DNA of 64,000 nt from Paraglaciecola sp. L3A3 (GTDB lineage: Bacteria; Pseudomonadota; Gammaproteobacteria; Enterobacterales; Alteromonadaceae): the NCBI RefSeq assembly GCF_009796765.1, contig NZ_CP047023.1, forward strand, positions 2,897,501-2,961,500. Direction: 5' to 3'. The position numbers were made by a program, and so were the translations under genes. This document shows, piece by piece, positions 18,952-28,594 of this stretch (its first letter is position 1; each line of letters opens with the position of its first letter). Under the pieces are notes generated by a model. The model was given only the letters and a program-made list of their open reading frames with translations. It was not told the DNA's origin and searched no databases.

Positions 18952-20613
18952 ATGGCTATTGAAACAACAGCGGCTACTGACGCGGTTATACAACCTGTTA
19001 GAACTATTTCAAAAATTTGGCTATTTCCAATAGCGGCCTTATTGATTGGACTTTGGATGGTCTATCACCAGTGGAGCAATCAAGGTCCATTAATTATTAT
19101 AGAGTTTGCTACGGCCACAGGATTAGAAGCGGGAAAAACAAAAATAAAAACCCGTGATGTAGACATAGGCATAGTCAAAACAATAGAATTAACTTCTGAC
19201 TTAGAAGGTGTATTGGTTACTGCTAGATTGAACAGTAACGTTGAATCTATATTACATGCCGATAATCAGTTTTGGATCGTTTCACCAAGAATCACCTTAA
19301 GCGGGGTATCCGGTTTAGGTACAATATTATCCGGCCCCTACATTAATATGGAACTAGGCTTAAGCTCCCAGTCAAGTGTTGAATTTGTTGCCCTAGCCGC
19401 CCCTCCCGTCACCCCAGGTTTACACGTGACTTTAAACAGCAATAGTGAATTTGCTTATAAAAAAGGAGACCCTGTTATTTATAAAGGTATTCAAGTAGGT
19501 GAATTTGAAGATATCCACTTCAATTTTGATGAAAGAATTGTCTATTACAATACCTTTATTAAAGCCCCCTACCATGAATTAATTACAACCAATACTAAAT
19601 TTTGGGATATCAGTGGGTTCCAAATGGAACTCAATGCCAATGGAGTAAAAGTAAATACAGGGAGTATTGAAACTATATTAACCAATGGGGTTACCTTTGG
19701 TGTGCCTGACAAAATGCCTGCTGGTGAAATCATTACTGAACGTTCCTACTTTGATATTCATTCCTCATATGAATTGGCAGCCGAAGAACGTTTTGTACAT
19801 AACGCTAAATACATTCTATTAGTCGAAGATACGGTTAGAGGTTTACAAGTTGGTGCACCAGTGGAATATAGAGGTTTGGTGATTGGCAAGGTACTGGCTA
19901 TAAATATACCTTTATCAAGTCATCAAGGACTGCTTGAAGATAGCTACGACATCCCAATTCTAATCGGTATTCAACCAGGTAGAGTTGGCGAGTCAGATGA
20001 TGACGAAGGATTAAAGTTTGTGCACCAACAAATAGACCATTGGATAACAAAAGGACTTAGAGCGACGTTAAAAACAGGCAATATATTAACTGGTTCTTTA
20101 TTTGTCGACTTACAACATTATGATAATTTAGCGACGATAAAAAACACAGAAATAGATGATTTAAAAGTACTCCCCTTTGTATCAGACGAGTTTTCCCAAA
20201 TTACCGACAAGGTTTCTTCGATTTTAGATAATATTAATGCTCTAAAACTTCAAGATTTATCTGAAAACACGAATAAAATGTTGTTGCAAATAACTAAAGC
20301 TGCCGAGTCTTTGCAACTAACAGGTACAAATATAGATACTTTACTCAGCCGTGTTGAACAAGAAAGAGTAGCCCATAAGATGAGCTTAACCTTAGAAAGT
20401 ATTAACGCGTTAACTCGTTCATATTCAGAAGACTCTGAAACCAATCAACGAATTAATCAAACCATGACAGATCTACAACAAACCATGAAAGAGCTTAGAC
20501 CTATATTGTTGCAACTTAACAACACGCCAAACAGTCTAATCTTTACAGGAAGTCGTCCTGCTGGGCTATTTCCCAAAGCAAAACAAAAAAATAAAAGAGG
20601 AGTAGCTGATTAA
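18952..20613 (+). CDS. pqiB: MCE-domain lipid transport protein PqiB
   Basis: A 553-residue protein with one N-terminal transmembrane helix (about 20-36, IWLFPIAALLIGLWMVY) and then three MCE (MlaD-type) domains, beginning near residues 46, 160 and 285. The third starts KYILLVEDTVRGLQVGAPVEYRGLVIGKV. The C-terminal 130 residues are helical and coiled-coil-like (SSILDNINALKLQDL and after), the part that in E. coli PqiB forms the periplasmic needle. Directly abuts pqiA and lies one base before pqiC. Confidence 0.93.
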   Translation: MAIETTAATDAVIQPVRTISKIWLFPIAALLIGLWMVYHQWSNQGPLIIIEFATATGLEAGKTKIKTRDVDIGIVKTIELTSDLEGVLVTARLNSNVESILHADNQFWIVSPRITLSGVSGLGTILSGPYINMELGLSSQSSVEFVALAAPPVTPGLHVTLNSNSEFAYKKGDPVIYKGIQVGEFEDIHFNFDERIVYYNTFIKAPYHELITTNTKFWDISGFQMELNANGVKVNTGSIETILTNGVTFGVPDKMPAGEIITERSYFDIHSSYELAAEERFVHNAKYILLVEDTVRGLQVGAPVEYRGLVIGKVLAINIPLSSHQGLLEDSYDIPILIGIQPGRVGESDDDEGLKFVHQQIDHWITKGLRATLKTGNILTGSLFVDLQHYDNLATIKNTEIDDLKVLPFVSDEFSQITDKVSSILDNINALKLQDLSENTNKMLLQITKAAESLQLTGTNIDTLLSRVEQERVAHKMSLTLESINALTRSYSEDSETNQRINQTMTDLQQTMKELRPILLQLNNTPNSLIFTGSRPAGLFPKAKQKNKRGVAD

Positions 20614-20614
20614 G

Positions 20615-21196
20615 ATGAAAGTTATAATTCTGTTATTTAGTTTTTATCTATTAGTTAGTTGTACATCCCAACCTTTAGATGTGCGTTATTACAATTTATA
20701 TACAGCAAATAAACCTGTTGATTTTATTGCTAAAGAAAAACTGGAAACCATAATACTACTGCCAATTATGGTTGCAGATTATCTAAAACCCACAAATTTA
20801 GTCATACAGCTTGATAAACATCAACTCTATTATTCTCCAACAAACATGTGGGCTGAAGATTTATCTAGCGACTTCCACAAAGCATTAATACAAGATTTAA
20901 ATAATAATAGTCATTATAACTTCCGTTCTAAAAAATCTGTTGCTGCAAACACTGCAAAAACGCACATATTGATAGAACTTGAGCATTTTCACAGCACAGG
21001 TAGTTCAAAGGCTGTCGTTTCTGGCGTATATTCAATCTACAATAAGAAAAATCATCAGGGCATTATTAATAAAGGCTTTTATTTTGAGCTAGAATTAGTT
21101 GAAGATGGTTTTACTCACTCAGTATTACAATTAAGAAATTTAGTCACATTAACAGCCAAACTAGTTGAGTCTGACACAAGTTTTTTACTTAAATAA
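20615..21196 (+). CDS. pqiC: PqiC-type outer-membrane lipoprotein
   Basis: A 193-residue lipoprotein: signal peptide with lipobox LVSC (Cys16) followed by TSQP. The ABC-type lipoprotein/PqiC fold is shown by VRYYNLYTANKP, LETIILLPIMVADYLKP, YYSPTNMWAEDLSSDF and ILIELEHFHSTGSSKAVVSG. It is expected to anchor the PqiAB bridge at the outer membrane. Last of three tightly spaced genes; the next gene starts 8 bases later. Confidence 0.88.
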   Translation: MKVIILLFSFYLLVSCTSQPLDVRYYNLYTANKPVDFIAKEKLETIILLPIMVADYLKPTNLVIQLDKHQLYYSPTNMWAEDLSSDFHKALIQDLNNNSHYNFRSKKSVAANTAKTHILIELEHFHSTGSSKAVVSGVYSIYNKKNHQGIINKGFYFELELVEDGFTHSVLQLRNLVTLTAKLVESDTSFLLK

Positions 21197-21204
21197 GAAC
21201 ATCT

Positions 21205-22290
21205 ATGAAATATAGAGATTTATTAGTCGAATATTTAAAAACAGGCGTTAAGGATAATAACGATCCTGAATCCAATCAAAAGATCGTAGTTGCCAATATA
21301 TTTAGTACCGTTGGTAGCCTGTTAACATTAATTTTTGGTGTCATAGCCTGTACTAACAGTAATATTTATTTAGGCATAATGTTACTGTCAATCAGTTTTC
21401 TCTTTTTTTATGCTCACCTAATAATTCGAAATAATTGGTTTTATTCTCCATACAGAATTTCAGCTAATTTGCTCACTTTATCTCTAATGCTGTTAATGAT
21501 TTATTTAATTTATGCAGGAGGTGTGGATGGAACCGGCCCTTTATGGATATATGTCGTCCCTCCTGTGGTGTTATTTTTTGGTGGTTTACGTAAAGGTATT
21601 CGAAACTTATTCATTTTTATCATCATTATCAGTATTCAACTTTTTCTAAAAGATCCTTTATTGATTAATGTGGCATACAGCCCCGAATTTAAGTCACGAC
21701 TGATATTTTCTTTTATGACAGTAAGCTTTTTGTTTGGTGTATACGAAGCCGCTCGGCGTAATTCATATGCCACAGTCATGAAAATCAGTAAACAGTTTGA
21801 ACAACAGGCGATGCACGATTCACTTTCAGGTTTACAAAATAGACGTGGCATGATTGCCAACATAGAAAAAGAATATGCCAGAAGTAAACGAGAACAGTCG
21901 GACATGGCAGTCATTATGTGTGATATAGATCATTTCAAAATTGTCAATGATAAGTATGGACATGACAAAGGTGATGAGGTTATCAAAACAGTAGCTGAAT
22001 TGTTTAGTTCTGAATTAAGAAAACAAGACTCATTAGCTAGATGGGGTGGCGAAGAGTATTTGTTTTTATTACCGGTCACCACAGGTAAACAAGCTTTGTT
22101 ATTAGCAGAAAAACTGCGTAAAAAAATCGAATCAACACTTTTTGAATCACAAAAAGGCACCTTTCAGATCACTGTCAGTATGGGCATTCACCAGTTTCAA
22201 GTAACAGATGATATAGATCATGCTATTACTGCTGCTGATACAAAATTATATAAAGCCAAAAAAGCAGGAAGAAATCGATGTGTTTTATAG
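21205..22290 (+). CDS. Membrane-bound diguanylate cyclase (GGDEF)
   Basis: A 361-residue protein. Residues about 28-190 hold six hydrophobic helices with no recognised sensor domain name. A GGDEF domain spans about 200-360: metal-site Asp240 in CDIDHFKIVNDKYGHDKGDEV and the active loop GGEEY at 281-285, an accepted variant of GGDEF. RKQD at 272-275, five residues before it, fits the inhibitory I-site RxxD. It should make cyclic di-GMP and be product-inhibited. It lies 8 bases after pqiC and may be co-transcribed, which would be an unusual link. Confidence 0.92.
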   Translation: MKYRDLLVEYLKTGVKDNNDPESNQKIVVANIFSTVGSLLTLIFGVIACTNSNIYLGIMLLSISFLFFYAHLIIRNNWFYSPYRISANLLTLSLMLLMIYLIYAGGVDGTGPLWIYVVPPVVLFFGGLRKGIRNLFIFIIIISIQLFLKDPLLINVAYSPEFKSRLIFSFMTVSFLFGVYEAARRNSYATVMKISKQFEQQAMHDSLSGLQNRRGMIANIEKEYARSKREQSDMAVIMCDIDHFKIVNDKYGHDKGDEVIKTVAELFSSELRKQDSLARWGGEEYLFLLPVTTGKQALLLAEKLRKKIESTLFESQKGTFQITVSMGIHQFQVTDDIDHAITAADTKLYKAKKAGRNRCVL

Positions 22291-22394
22291 ATATTAAAAG
22301 TTTGCATTAATGACTAAATATCTTCGTTTGTACATCTGCGAGCTAATTTTGCTCAATTTTCTTCACTTCCCACACTATAAGTAAATGATATTTC

Positions 22395-24200
22395 ATGCGC
22401 CCTAGCCATTCTAATCAAGACATCGACACCCCAGTTAACTGGCGGATATTCACTCAACTTTTACCTTACTTAACTGAGTTTAAACTCAGAGTCAGTTTAG
22501 CGATTTTGTTTCTTATTGCCGCTAAAATCGCTAGCATTTATTTACCCTTTATTCTCAAACACACGGTTGACACCCTCAATACCCCCCAGTCAGATAATGC
22601 CTTATTACTTGTACCTTTTGGCCTAGTCGCAGCATACGGGCTGTTAAGATTGGCCAATGTTATATTTGGTGAAATTAGAGACACTCTATTTGGCCGAGTT
22701 ACCGAGCGAGCGATGCGTCGCTTGGGCTTAAAAGTATTTAAACATCTACACGAGTTAGATCTCGATTTTCATTTAAATAGACAAACTGGTGGCCTTTCTC
22801 GAGATATTGAACGTGGTACCAGCGGTATTAGCTTTTTGATGCGCTTTTTGGTATTTAACATTGGCCCTACCCTGTTTGAAATAACCGCTGTTATCGGTGT
22901 CTTGTTTTATAACTACGGAATAAGTTTTGCGTTAATTATTTTAGCGTCTGTGGTCAGTTATGTAGGTTTTTCTATTAAAGCGACTAACTGGCGAACCCAA
23001 TATGTCAGGCAAGTCAATCAAGCTGATTCCAGCAGTAGCTCACGAGCAATTGATAGCTTGCTTAACTACGAAACAGTTAAATATTTCAATAACGAAGAAT
23101 ACGAAGCGGATCGTTACGATACTGATTTAGCCGGCTGGGAAAAAGCCAGACGCAAAAACCGCCTATCTTTGTTTGCTTTAAATGGTGGTCAGGCCTCTAT
23201 TATAGCCCTATCTATGACCAGTATGATGGCGTTAGCAGCTTATCATGTGGCCAATGGAGACATGACAATAGGTGATTTTGTACTAATTAACGCCTTTACC
23301 ATGCAGATTTTTATGCCTCTGAATTTTTTAGGGTTCGTTTATCGAGAAATCCGCGGTTCATTAGCCAATATCGAGAATCTGTTTAATCTTCTCGCGAGAA
23401 AAAATACAGTGCCTATTAATAACAACAATAAACACTTAAAAATCGACCAAGGCCGAGTTAAGTTCTCACATGTCAACTTTGCTTATCATGCTGAGCGTAC
23501 GATTTTACAAGATATTATTTTTGAGATATTACCCGGTCAAAAAGTTGCAGTGGTAGGCGAAAGTGGTTCAGGTAAGTCAACCTTAGTTAAACTCCTGTTT
23601 AGGTTTTACGATACCAGTCAAGGAACAATAACCATAGACGGCCAAGATATTAAGTCTGTAAATCAAGACTCTTTGCGCAAAACCATTGGCATAGTGCCCC
23701 AAGATACAGTGTTATTTAACGATACTATTTTAGAAAACATACGTTATGGTCGAACCGACGCCTCGGATGCTGACGTACAACAAGCAATTGATATGGCGCA
23801 TTTAAGAAACTTTGTTAACTCTCTGCCCGATGGCACTAGTACAAAAGTCGGAGAGCGGGGTCTAAAGCTATCTGGTGGTGAAAAACAAAGAGTCGCCATT
23901 GCAAGGACGATACTAAAAAAACCACAAATATTAGTCTTCGATGAAGCCACGTCATCTTTAGACAGCCAATCAGAACAGGCCATTTTAAAAGCCATTAAAG
24001 AAGTATCTCAAGGTCATTCAAGCTTAGTCATCGCCCACCGTTTATCTACCATAGTCGATGCTGATAAAATTATTGTATTAGACAAAGGTAAGATATTAGA
24101 GCAAGGCAATCATCACACCTTGTTAATGCAAAACGGTGCTTATAAAAAGTTATGGGACACCCAACAAAATCATCAATCACGGGATGGGCAAGATGGATAA
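22395..24200 (+). CDS. Atm1/HMT1-type ABC exporter (fused permease and ATPase)
   Basis: A 601-residue half-transporter. Six transmembrane helices lie in residues about 30-330, and a nucleotide-binding domain follows: Walker A GESGSGKST at 388-396, signature LSGGEKQR near 495, Walker B ILVFDEATSSLDS, H-loop AHR. The permease part carries the Atm1-type block RQTGGLSRDIERGTSGISF and NYETVKYFNNEEYEADRYD. Bacterial Atm1 relatives export glutathione-linked or metal-thiol compounds. The DUF3820 gene overlaps its end by 8 bases. Confidence 0.9.
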   Translation: MRPSHSNQDIDTPVNWRIFTQLLPYLTEFKLRVSLAILFLIAAKIASIYLPFILKHTVDTLNTPQSDNALLLVPFGLVAAYGLLRLANVIFGEIRDTLFGRVTERAMRRLGLKVFKHLHELDLDFHLNRQTGGLSRDIERGTSGISFLMRFLVFNIGPTLFEITAVIGVLFYNYGISFALIILASVVSYVGFSIKATNWRTQYVRQVNQADSSSSSRAIDSLLNYETVKYFNNEEYEADRYDTDLAGWEKARRKNRLSLFALNGGQASIIALSMTSMMALAAYHVANGDMTIGDFVLINAFTMQIFMPLNFLGFVYREIRGSLANIENLFNLLARKNTVPINNNNKHLKIDQGRVKFSHVNFAYHAERTILQDIIFEILPGQKVAVVGESGSGKSTLVKLLFRFYDTSQGTITIDGQDIKSVNQDSLRKTIGIVPQDTVLFNDTILENIRYGRTDASDADVQQAIDMAHLRNFVNSLPDGTSTKVGERGLKLSGGEKQRVAIARTILKKPQILVFDEATSSLDSQSEQAILKAIKEVSQGHSSLVIAHRLSTIVDADKIIVLDKGKILEQGNHHTLLMQNGAYKKLWDTQQNHQSRDGQDG

Positions 24201-24405
24201 GCAAGCACTCTTAGAAGCCATTAATCAAACTATGCCTTTTGGTAAATATGCCGGTAGGAAACTTTTACATTTGCCTGAACCTTATTTGGTGTGGTTTAAC
24301 AATAAAGGTTTCCCCGAAGGGAAATTAGGCCAACAGCTAGCCTTGATCCATGAAGTGAAAGTGAATGGTTTAGAGTCGATGCTTGAGCCATTATTAAGTC
24401 ACTAA
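24193..24405 (+). CDS. DUF3820 family small protein
   Basis: A 70-residue cytoplasmic protein starting at ATG 24193, inside the last codons of the ABC exporter gene (8-base overlap). GGGATGGG just upstream can serve as ribosome site. The core MPFGKYAGRKLLHLPEPYLVWFNNKGFPEGKLG is the DUF3820 pattern (sometimes called quorum-sensing-regulated virulence factor). Function unknown. The longer frame from 24136 would overlap the exporter further and is unlikely. Confidence 0.82.
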   Translation: MDKQALLEAINQTMPFGKYAGRKLLHLPEPYLVWFNNKGFPEGKLGQQLALIHEVKVNGLESMLEPLLSH

Positions 24406-24421
24406 TGGCTTTAGCATGGAG

Positions 24422-25030
24422 CTATAAGCTTGAAAACAACATATAGGCAATCATACACATTATTAGCGCCACAATCGTATCGATAATGCGCTGCACCTTA
24501 GGTCGATTTAACCAAGGTGAAAGTTTGGCTGCTGCCCCAGCCAAACTATAAAACCAAATAATTGACGCCAACATAGTACCTACTGCAAAAGCTACTTTGT
24601 CATGACCAACAAATTGTTCACCTACACTGCCTAAAATAACGACTGTATCTAAATAAACATGGGGATTGAGTAAAGTTATCGCCAAGGTGGTTGTTATTAC
24701 AGTCGTTTTCTTAGTTCCATAACCATTAATTTCACTTTTGTGATAAGAATTTCGCCATGCACTTCGAAAGGATAATGCGGCATAACTTAATAAAAAAATA
24801 ATTCCAGCCCAAGATATAAGCCAAACAAGCTGAGGTGAATTAGCCAGTAACTTAGCCGCGCCAAAAACCCCTAAAGCAATTAACAACACATCACAAACAA
24901 TACAGATTGACGCAACTAATAAGTGATGATTCTGTTTAATTCCATGATTGAGCACATGGGAGTTTTGTGCACCTAAGGGCAAAATCATACTTAACCCCAG
25001 AAAAAAACCTTGAACTACTGCGAACAACAT
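24422..25030 (-). CDS. argO: ArgO/LysE-type amino acid exporter
   Basis: A 202-residue inner-membrane protein with six helices and the LysE/ArgO opening FFLGLSMILPLGAQNSHVLNHG. LNPHVYLDTVVILGSVG near 118-134 is typical of arginine/lysine exporters. It pumps out basic amino acids, protecting from excess or from canavanine-like analogues. ATG 25030 follows GGAG by six bases. The divergent neighbour is the LysR regulator ArgP, the known activator of argO, so the pair is a self-contained module with the operator in the 90-base gap. Confidence 0.92.
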   Translation of the reverse strand: MLFAVVQGFFLGLSMILPLGAQNSHVLNHGIKQNHHLLVASICIVCDVLLIALGVFGAAKLLANSPQLVWLISWAGIIFLLSYAALSFRSAWRNSYHKSEINGYGTKKTTVITTTLAITLLNPHVYLDTVVILGSVGEQFVGHDKVAFAVGTMLASIIWFYSLAGAAAKLSPWLNRPKVQRIIDTIVALIMCMIAYMLFSSL

Positions 25031-25120
25031 AGTTATCTCCAAAAAATAATGAAGCGATTATACTTCCACTTTAAATTAAGTATAATTAATAAACTTAATC
25101 AATGATAAGAAATTCTAATA

Positions 25121-26014
25121 ATGTTGGATTATAAATTACTTCATGCCCTCAGCGTATTAATCACCCAACAGAGTTTTGAAAAAGCAGCAAATGAACTGTG
25201 CGTCACTCAATCTGCTGTATCACAACGTATCAAATTACTAGAGCAATCTATTGGCCAGCCAGTTGTCATCCGCAAACACCCCTTAACTGCCACCTACATA
25301 GGTAAAAAGCTACTAGCCCACTATCAGCAGGTATGTTTGTTAGAGCAAGCTGTGCTACCCGAAATAGAAGCACAAAACATCAATGAGACAATTAGTATTA
25401 ATATGGCAACGAATGCGGATAGCTTAGCAACTTGGTTAATTGAAGCTCTAGGTGATGTTACCCATAAACATAAAATAGCCTTAAATTTACTCATCGCTGA
25501 TGAAAATAATACAATTCAATATTTAAAAAATGGCGAAGTATTTGGGGCAATAAGCAGCCAAGATAAACCGTTGCCAGGATGTACCTTAGATAAATTAGGT
25601 GATATGCACTATTTGTTAGTCGCATCTCCATTATTTAAAAAAAGTTACTTCCCAAATGGTATAACTATGGATAACTTAAAACGAGCACCTGCGGCAGCCT
25701 ATGACCAAAATGATGATATGCACATAAGGTTTATTAAAGAAAAATTTGACTTACCAGGAGGTAGTTATCCTTGTCATACAGTGCGCTCATCAGAGGCCTT
25801 TGTAAATTTTGCCCTAAAAGGGTTAGCATATTGCCTAATACCTAAATTACAGATACAAAAAGAGCTAGAGGATGGCCAGTTGGTTGACTTACTACCCAAT
25901 CAATCTTTAACTCGCACTTTGTATTGGCACCGATGGGTTTTGCTAAAAGGTGCGTTCAAGCATTTATCAGACGCTATAATTAACAAAGCTAAATCGGCTA
26001 TTTTGACTCAGTGA
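25121..26014 (+). CDS. argP: LysR-family regulator ArgP (IciA-type)
   Basis: A 297-residue LysR protein. The helix-turn-helix lies at about 18-37 (QSFEKAANELCVTQSAVSQR) and the effector domain spans about 90-295, with LPGGSYPCHTVRSSEAFVNFALKGLAYCLIP. In E. coli ArgP activates argO with arginine and is blocked by lysine. The divergent layout with argO supports that assignment. Confidence 0.92.
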   Translation: MLDYKLLHALSVLITQQSFEKAANELCVTQSAVSQRIKLLEQSIGQPVVIRKHPLTATYIGKKLLAHYQQVCLLEQAVLPEIEAQNINETISINMATNADSLATWLIEALGDVTHKHKIALNLLIADENNTIQYLKNGEVFGAISSQDKPLPGCTLDKLGDMHYLLVASPLFKKSYFPNGITMDNLKRAPAAAYDQNDDMHIRFIKEKFDLPGGSYPCHTVRSSEAFVNFALKGLAYCLIPKLQIQKELEDGQLVDLLPNQSLTRTLYWHRWVLLKGAFKHLSDAIINKAKSAILTQ

Positions 26015-26148
26015 TTAATTTTGCTAGGTAATAACGGTCATTTATTTTAATAATGATATTTTTGTTACCTATGCGGCTATAGAGAAATTGATCAGTATAT
26101 TATGAAATATTTAATTTTAGTTAAGGGGAAACCTGTTTATATATGTGA

Positions 26149-26487
26149 TTAAAGCCTAAGTTTCCAATCGCCATTATGTTCGGCTAAACAGGCTTCTTCA
26201 GTATCAAAACATACTTGATATTTAGCATTTTTAATCAACACACCGACTTTTAATAATTGCTGTTGCACCATCTTACGTATAGCAAGTTCTTGTTGATTTT
26301 TTTGCGCATCAAATAAGGATTGGTTGTTATCAAATACACAAGTCACTAGTAAACTGGCAGGAAAGTTTGAGTAGTTAGCAGTATGTGTTAACCACTCAAA
26401 TCCAGCAATATCAGCTTTAGCCGATTCACAAACAATGGTAAGGGCCTTGATAACATTATTATCTAACTTCTTGACTGTCTTATTCAT
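26149..26487 (-). CDS. Conserved small protein of unknown function
   Basis: A 112-residue soluble protein without signal or membrane segments. It has two short basic and Leu-rich helices and a Gln-rich middle (QKNQQELAIRKMVQQQLLKVGVL), and ends with three acidic or Cys motifs (CFDTEEACLAEHNGDW). Homologues in marine gammaproteobacteria are often given names such as Fis-like regulator, but I see no convincing helix-turn-helix here. Codon usage matches the neighbours. It lies 38 bases upstream of the ppnP start region end on the same strand only by chance spacing; no operon is proven. Confidence 0.6.
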   Translation of the reverse strand: MNKTVKKLDNNVIKALTIVCESAKADIAGFEWLTHTANYSNFPASLLVTCVFDNNQSLFDAQKNQQELAIRKMVQQQLLKVGVLIKNAKYQVCFDTEEACLAEHNGDWKLRL

Positions 26488-26525
26488 TGATTGTCAGCAT
26501 CACTTTATAGTAAAAATTTAGTCCG

Positions 26526-26810
26526 TTATTTACCGTATGTACATAAATAAGCAGTTTCTACTGCTACTTTTACGTTGAAGCTTTTATTCGCTTCAACAGT
26601 AAAGCTTTCGCCAGCATTATAGGTAGTCCACTCATTGCTTTCAGGTAACTTAACGGTTAAGGCACCACTTACTACTGACATTGTTTCAAACTGGCTAGTA
26701 CCAAACTCATATTCACCAATCGACATGACACCAACAGTCGCCGGTAAAGTGGCAGTTTGGAACGCAATAGAGGTCACTTTATTATCAAAATAGTGATTTA
26801 CATCAAACAT
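26526..26810 (-). CDS. ppnP: Pyrimidine/purine nucleoside phosphorylase PpnP (cupin, DUF1255)
   Basis: A 94-residue cupin of exactly the usual PpnP/YaiE size, starting at [17 protein letters not shown] (ATG 26810, AGGAAG upstream). Other family blocks: [23 protein letters not shown], and the closing [15 protein letters not shown]. It splits several nucleosides with phosphate to base and ribose-1-phosphate. The longer frame upstream is not needed. Confidence 0.93.
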   Translation of the reverse strand: MFDVNHYFDNKVTSIAFQTATLPATVGVMSIGEYEFGTSQFETMSVVSGALTVKLPESNEWTTYNAGESFTVEANKSFNVKVAVETAYLCTYGK

Positions 26811-26996
26811 AATTTTTCTTCCTAATAATTGTAAAATAATTGTGCCGTAATCTAGCAAAACAAAAGACTGAAACAAACCGCCAAAATGATCTATCTTATC
26901 AACACAAAGTCAGCAACGCAGACTAAGGCAACCGAATGTATTACAATAGGCTAACCAATAACTGCTCAGATATTTAACAAATTTAAAGGAAAAGCT

Positions 26997-27734
26997 ATGC
27001 TTATTCAGAAGCACCTGCAAGATTTAACCACTCCCACAGGCACTATGCGAACTTCGATATTTCGCCCTTTGGATGACAAACAATATCCAGCCATTATTTT
27101 TTATTCAGAGATTTTTCAAGAAACAGCGCCCATTACTCGAAGTGCGCAAATTTTAGCGGCATACGGATTTGTGGTGTTAGTGCCAGAGATATTTCATGAG
27201 TTAAATCCAATGGGCACAGTACTCGCCTATGATGATGCAGGTAAAGACAAAGGTAACGCTGACAAATTTACTAAGCCTTTAGAAGATCACGACTCTGATA
27301 CCCAAGCCCTGCTCGATTTCGTTAAAGCACAAGCTTATTGCACAGGACATGTGGGTGCGATGGGCGTGTGTATTGGTGGCCATTTAGCTTTTAGGGCAGC
27401 GTTAAATGCTAACATAGGCGCTGCTTTTTGTTTATATCCTACCGACATTCACTCTAATACCCTGCCCTGCACAGACGGTAACGACTCGTTAACTATGAGC
27501 CATACAATCAAATGCCCATTAACTTTAGTTTTTGGAAAACAGGACCCTCATGTTTCAGCAGAGGGCCGCGTACTTATTCACCAAACATTGAGTCAAAACC
27601 AAAATGACTTTTCATGGCATGAAGTCAATGCCCAACATGCCTTTATGCGGGATGAAGGTGACAGATACGATGCGGATCTGGCAATGCAAATGTACGCTAT
27701 GTCTGTGACATTTTTTCAGCAACATTTACGCTAA
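26997..27734 (+). CDS. Dienelactone hydrolase family protein
   Basis: A 245-residue alpha/beta hydrolase. The nucleophile elbow is GVCIGGH with Cys as nucleophile, as in dienelactone hydrolases. The acid is Asp in GKQDPHVSAEGR and the His lies in NAQHAFMRDEGDRYD. The opening PAIIFYSEIFQETAPITRSAQILAAYGFVVLVPEIFHE is family-typical. Physiological substrate unknown; carboxymethylenebutenolidase is the name by homology. AAGGAAA precedes the start. Confidence 0.88.
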   Translation: MLIQKHLQDLTTPTGTMRTSIFRPLDDKQYPAIIFYSEIFQETAPITRSAQILAAYGFVVLVPEIFHELNPMGTVLAYDDAGKDKGNADKFTKPLEDHDSDTQALLDFVKAQAYCTGHVGAMGVCIGGHLAFRAALNANIGAAFCLYPTDIHSNTLPCTDGNDSLTMSHTIKCPLTLVFGKQDPHVSAEGRVLIHQTLSQNQNDFSWHEVNAQHAFMRDEGDRYDADLAMQMYAMSVTFFQQHLR

Positions 27735-27751
27735 TAAGCGCCGGGGTTAAA

Positions 27752-28576
27752 GTGAGACTTATCTGGATATTGGGCTACACATTGGCATTTGTCATTGGGT
27801 CAGCCAATGCCTCAGAGAAAATAACAAACAACCAATTTAAGTTACATGGCTTATCTAGTTTTAAGCAAGGTGAAAAAACGATATTAAAACAATGGGTCAC
27901 CAATGGTGTTAATGCGACGCGAGCCACTCTGGGTATATATCCTCAAACACTCGAGTTATACCTATACCCAGAAAAATCCAACCAAGCTGTGCCTTGGGCC
28001 CATACCAGACGCGATGAACATGAAAGTGTACATTTATATGTAGATAGTCGGTTTCCGCTGGATAAATTTGTTAACGATTGGACCCTCTACCATGAGATTG
28101 CCCACTTAGCGATCCCTTATTTAGGTCCCCAGTACCGCTGGCTTTCTGAAGGTTTTGCAAGTTATATGCAATATCAAATCATGGATAAAATCGACGTGTT
28201 AGAAGGCAAATTAGACGAACGCTATCAAACGAAAATATCCCCTCACCTACGTTGGTTTAATAGCGACTACACTGCAGCGGCTATCGCTCGAAGATTAATG
28301 GATAACAAACAATATCCAGCTGCGTATTGGGGCAGTGCTTATTTTTTTGTTTTAGCGGATAGACAATTACAGACTGAAAAAGGTATATCCCTCACCTCAT
28401 TAATTGGTATTTACCAAGAGTGTTGCCGGACTAAAGATAAGAACATCTCAGAGTTATTCACTTCTTTAGACTCTTTAGTCGATGCTAAAATTTTTACTGA
28501 GTTACTTAAACGATATGAAAACGCTGCAGCTAAAACCATTTACCCTCAATCATTCGAAGATAATCACTCATACTGA
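27752..28576 (+). CDS. Secreted gluzincin-like metallopeptidase candidate (HExxH)
   Basis: A 274-residue protein with signal peptide (about 1-20). It contains HEIAHLAIPYLGPQYRWLSEGFASYM: a zinc motif HExxH with a downstream Glu in a WLSEGFA context, as in M1-like gluzincins. No M1 N-terminal domain or GAMEN motif is present, so it is a minimal version of the family and its substrate is unknown. The GTG start has GGGG about six bases upstream. It follows the hydrolase gene by 17 bases and precedes ansA by 18, so the three probably form one transcript. Confidence 0.78.
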   Translation: MRLIWILGYTLAFVIGSANASEKITNNQFKLHGLSSFKQGEKTILKQWVTNGVNATRATLGIYPQTLELYLYPEKSNQAVPWAHTRRDEHESVHLYVDSRFPLDKFVNDWTLYHEIAHLAIPYLGPQYRWLSEGFASYMQYQIMDKIDVLEGKLDERYQTKISPHLRWFNSDYTAAAIARRLMDNKQYPAAYWGSAYFFVLADRQLQTEKGISLTSLIGIYQECCRTKDKNISELFTSLDSLVDAKIFTELLKRYENAAAKTIYPQSFEDNHSY

Positions 28577-28594
28577 ATCACAATAAGGGGTCTT

